From the NCBI RefSeq assembly GCF_012927085.1, contig NZ_JABBFX010000001.1:1612001-1676000 (forward strand): DNA of 64,000 nucleotides, given 5' to 3'. Below the pieces are notes generated by a model that made no database searches, had not been told where the DNA came from, and saw only the letters and a program-made list of their open reading frames with translations. The stretch comes from Ramlibacter agri. Its GTDB lineage: Bacteria; Pseudomonadota; Gammaproteobacteria; Burkholderiales; Burkholderiaceae_C. Position numbers and translations under genes: made by a program. Below are positions 63,182-64,000 of the stretch, in pieces; within the stretch, counting starts at the first letter, position 1, and the number at the start of each line of letters is the position of its first letter.

Positions 63182-64000
63182 ATGAACTCTAAAGAGCCTG
63201 CACCCGTCGAGCAGCAGATTAGGCGCGTTTCTGAGTACGTCCAGCGAGTGGTTGACGCTTCAAATTTTTTGAGCTTGCCATATGGGCATCTCTGGTTTCG
63301 CGGTATTTCGAAGAGCGAGCTAGATCTAGTGCCGGGCACTGTTTGGCGGGGCATTAATGACGAGATGTCGTTGATTGAGGAGTTTCGGGTGCACCTCCCG
63401 GCCTACGCTCACCGTCAGTACACCGATCCGTGGGAAATCTATGCGCTCATGCAGCACCATGGGCTTCCCACGAGACTGTTAGATTGGTCTAAGTCGCCAC
63501 TGGCCGCGTTGTTCTTTGCTTTGGATTTCTCCGAAGATGACGCGGATCCAGAACAGACGCCTGCCGTTTGGATCATGAATCCGTACGCCCTGAATAAGCT
63601 GGCGCACGACCGCGAAGCTTTATTTGTTCCGAAACTGGACTACAGCCCTTTTGGATTCAACTGGACGGTCCATTCCTATTTGCCTGACAGCTTGCGTCCG
63701 GAGCATTCGGGCGAGCCAACAACGCCGCGGCTGCCGATTGCAATCGAGCCACCCGTCTCGAACTCGCGGTTGGTTGCGCAGCAGGGCTGCTTCACCGTGC
63801 ACGGCTTTGATGCTACTCCCCTAAACAAGATCACTGGCATGGAGCAGCATCTGCAGAAGATTGAGATTGCTGCCGAAATGACTGCTGAAATTCGGTCTGA
63901 ACTAGAGCAGCTTGGTTTTCGGGCCGAGTGGATCTATCAAGACCTTGATCGACTTAGCCGGCGGATCGTCCAGGAGAGGGCTCCAGCGGCGCCCCTGTTG
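63182..64000 (+). CDS. FRG-domain protein (3' end outside window)
   Basis: 273 residues are visible, open to the window end. It begins MNSKEPAPVEQQIRRVSEYV. The FRG domain is seen in LWFRGISKSELDLVPGTVWR, then MQHHGLPTRLLDWSKSPLAA followed by LFFALDF, and SRLVAQQGCFTVHG. A later segment, LGFRAEWIYQDLDRLSRRI, is also typical of this family. FRG proteins occur often in phage-defence and mobile islands; biochemistry is poorly known. No clear ribosome binding site precedes the ATG at 63182. Low GC and rare-codon use match an acquired gene. It follows the SinR/Cas2-like gene by 96 bases. Confidence 0.88.
   Translation, partial: MNSKEPAPVEQQIRRVSEYVQRVVDASNFLSLPYGHLWFRGISKSELDLVPGTVWRGINDEMSLIEEFRVHLPAYAHRQYTDPWEIYALMQHHGLPTRLLDWSKSPLAALFFALDFSEDDADPEQTPAVWIMNPYALNKLAHDREALFVPKLDYSPFGFNWTVHSYLPDSLRPEHSGEPTTPRLPIAIEPPVSNSRLVAQQGCFTVHGFDATPLNKITGMEQHLQKIEIAAEMTAEIRSELEQLGFRAEWIYQDLDRLSRRIVQERAPAAPLL

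Overview
The window is chromosomal DNA from a GC-rich betaproteobacterium, most likely Burkholderiales, family Comamonadaceae (Ramlibacter/Variovorax-like). The evidence is the gene content: a Bug-type tricarboxylate binding protein, LysR regulators beside catabolic genes, a TRAP set beside indolepyruvate oxidoreductase, a BMP-type nucleobase ABC transporter with purine deaminases, and the dcd, recJ, lolC and lolD housekeeping block. No rRNA, tRNA, CRISPR array, transposase or integrase was seen.

Layout. 1-3.75 kb: a LysR regulator (cut by the window edge), a TIR-like protein with a very long Pro/Ala/Thr linker, then tartrate/D-malate dehydrogenase and a Bug binding protein. 3.8-12.2 kb: a hybrid sensor kinase broken by a one-base frameshift, a zinc-ribbon STAND-ATPase LuxR regulator coupled to a DUF4242 protein, and a divergent FAD oxidoreductase. 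12.2-19.3 kb (minus strand): iorA-iorB-dctP-dctQ-dctM-thioesterase, an operon likely for aryl or branched keto acids, with an intrinsic terminator between dctP and dctQ. 19.5-27.3 kb: sorbosone-dehydrogenase-like protein plus diheme cytochrome c, LysR, small genes, hydrolases and a YgiD dioxygenase with divergent LysR. 27.3-31.5 kb: DUF2339/DUF3999 envelope pair.

31.6-46 kb is a purine salvage and catabolism region. It holds xanthine dehydrogenase xdhAB, a divergent LysR, a BMP-family ABC importer (ATPase, two permeases and two separate binding proteins), a Rieske oxygenase, an adenine/adenosine deaminase and guanine deaminase. Together they would import purines or nucleosides, deaminate adenine and guanine, and oxidise hypoxanthine/xanthine. 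46-53.8 kb (minus strand) is a tightly overlapping RDD-SpoIIM-DUF4129-DUF4350-MoxR-DUF58 cluster followed by DUF805 and MOSC genes. 53.9-61 kb holds dcd, modA, two small unknown genes, recJ, a phosphoglycerate-mutase-like gene, lolC and lolD.

After a strong hairpin at 61.1 kb, composition and codon use become visibly more AT-rich. The remaining 2.9 kb carries a DUF2806 protein, a SinR/Cas2-like small protein whose ribosome binding site lies in a hairpin, and an FRG-domain protein cut by the window end. This looks like the edge of a horizontally acquired, possibly defensive, island. With the TIR-like protein at 0.5-1.6 kb it is the best place to look for an undescribed system.
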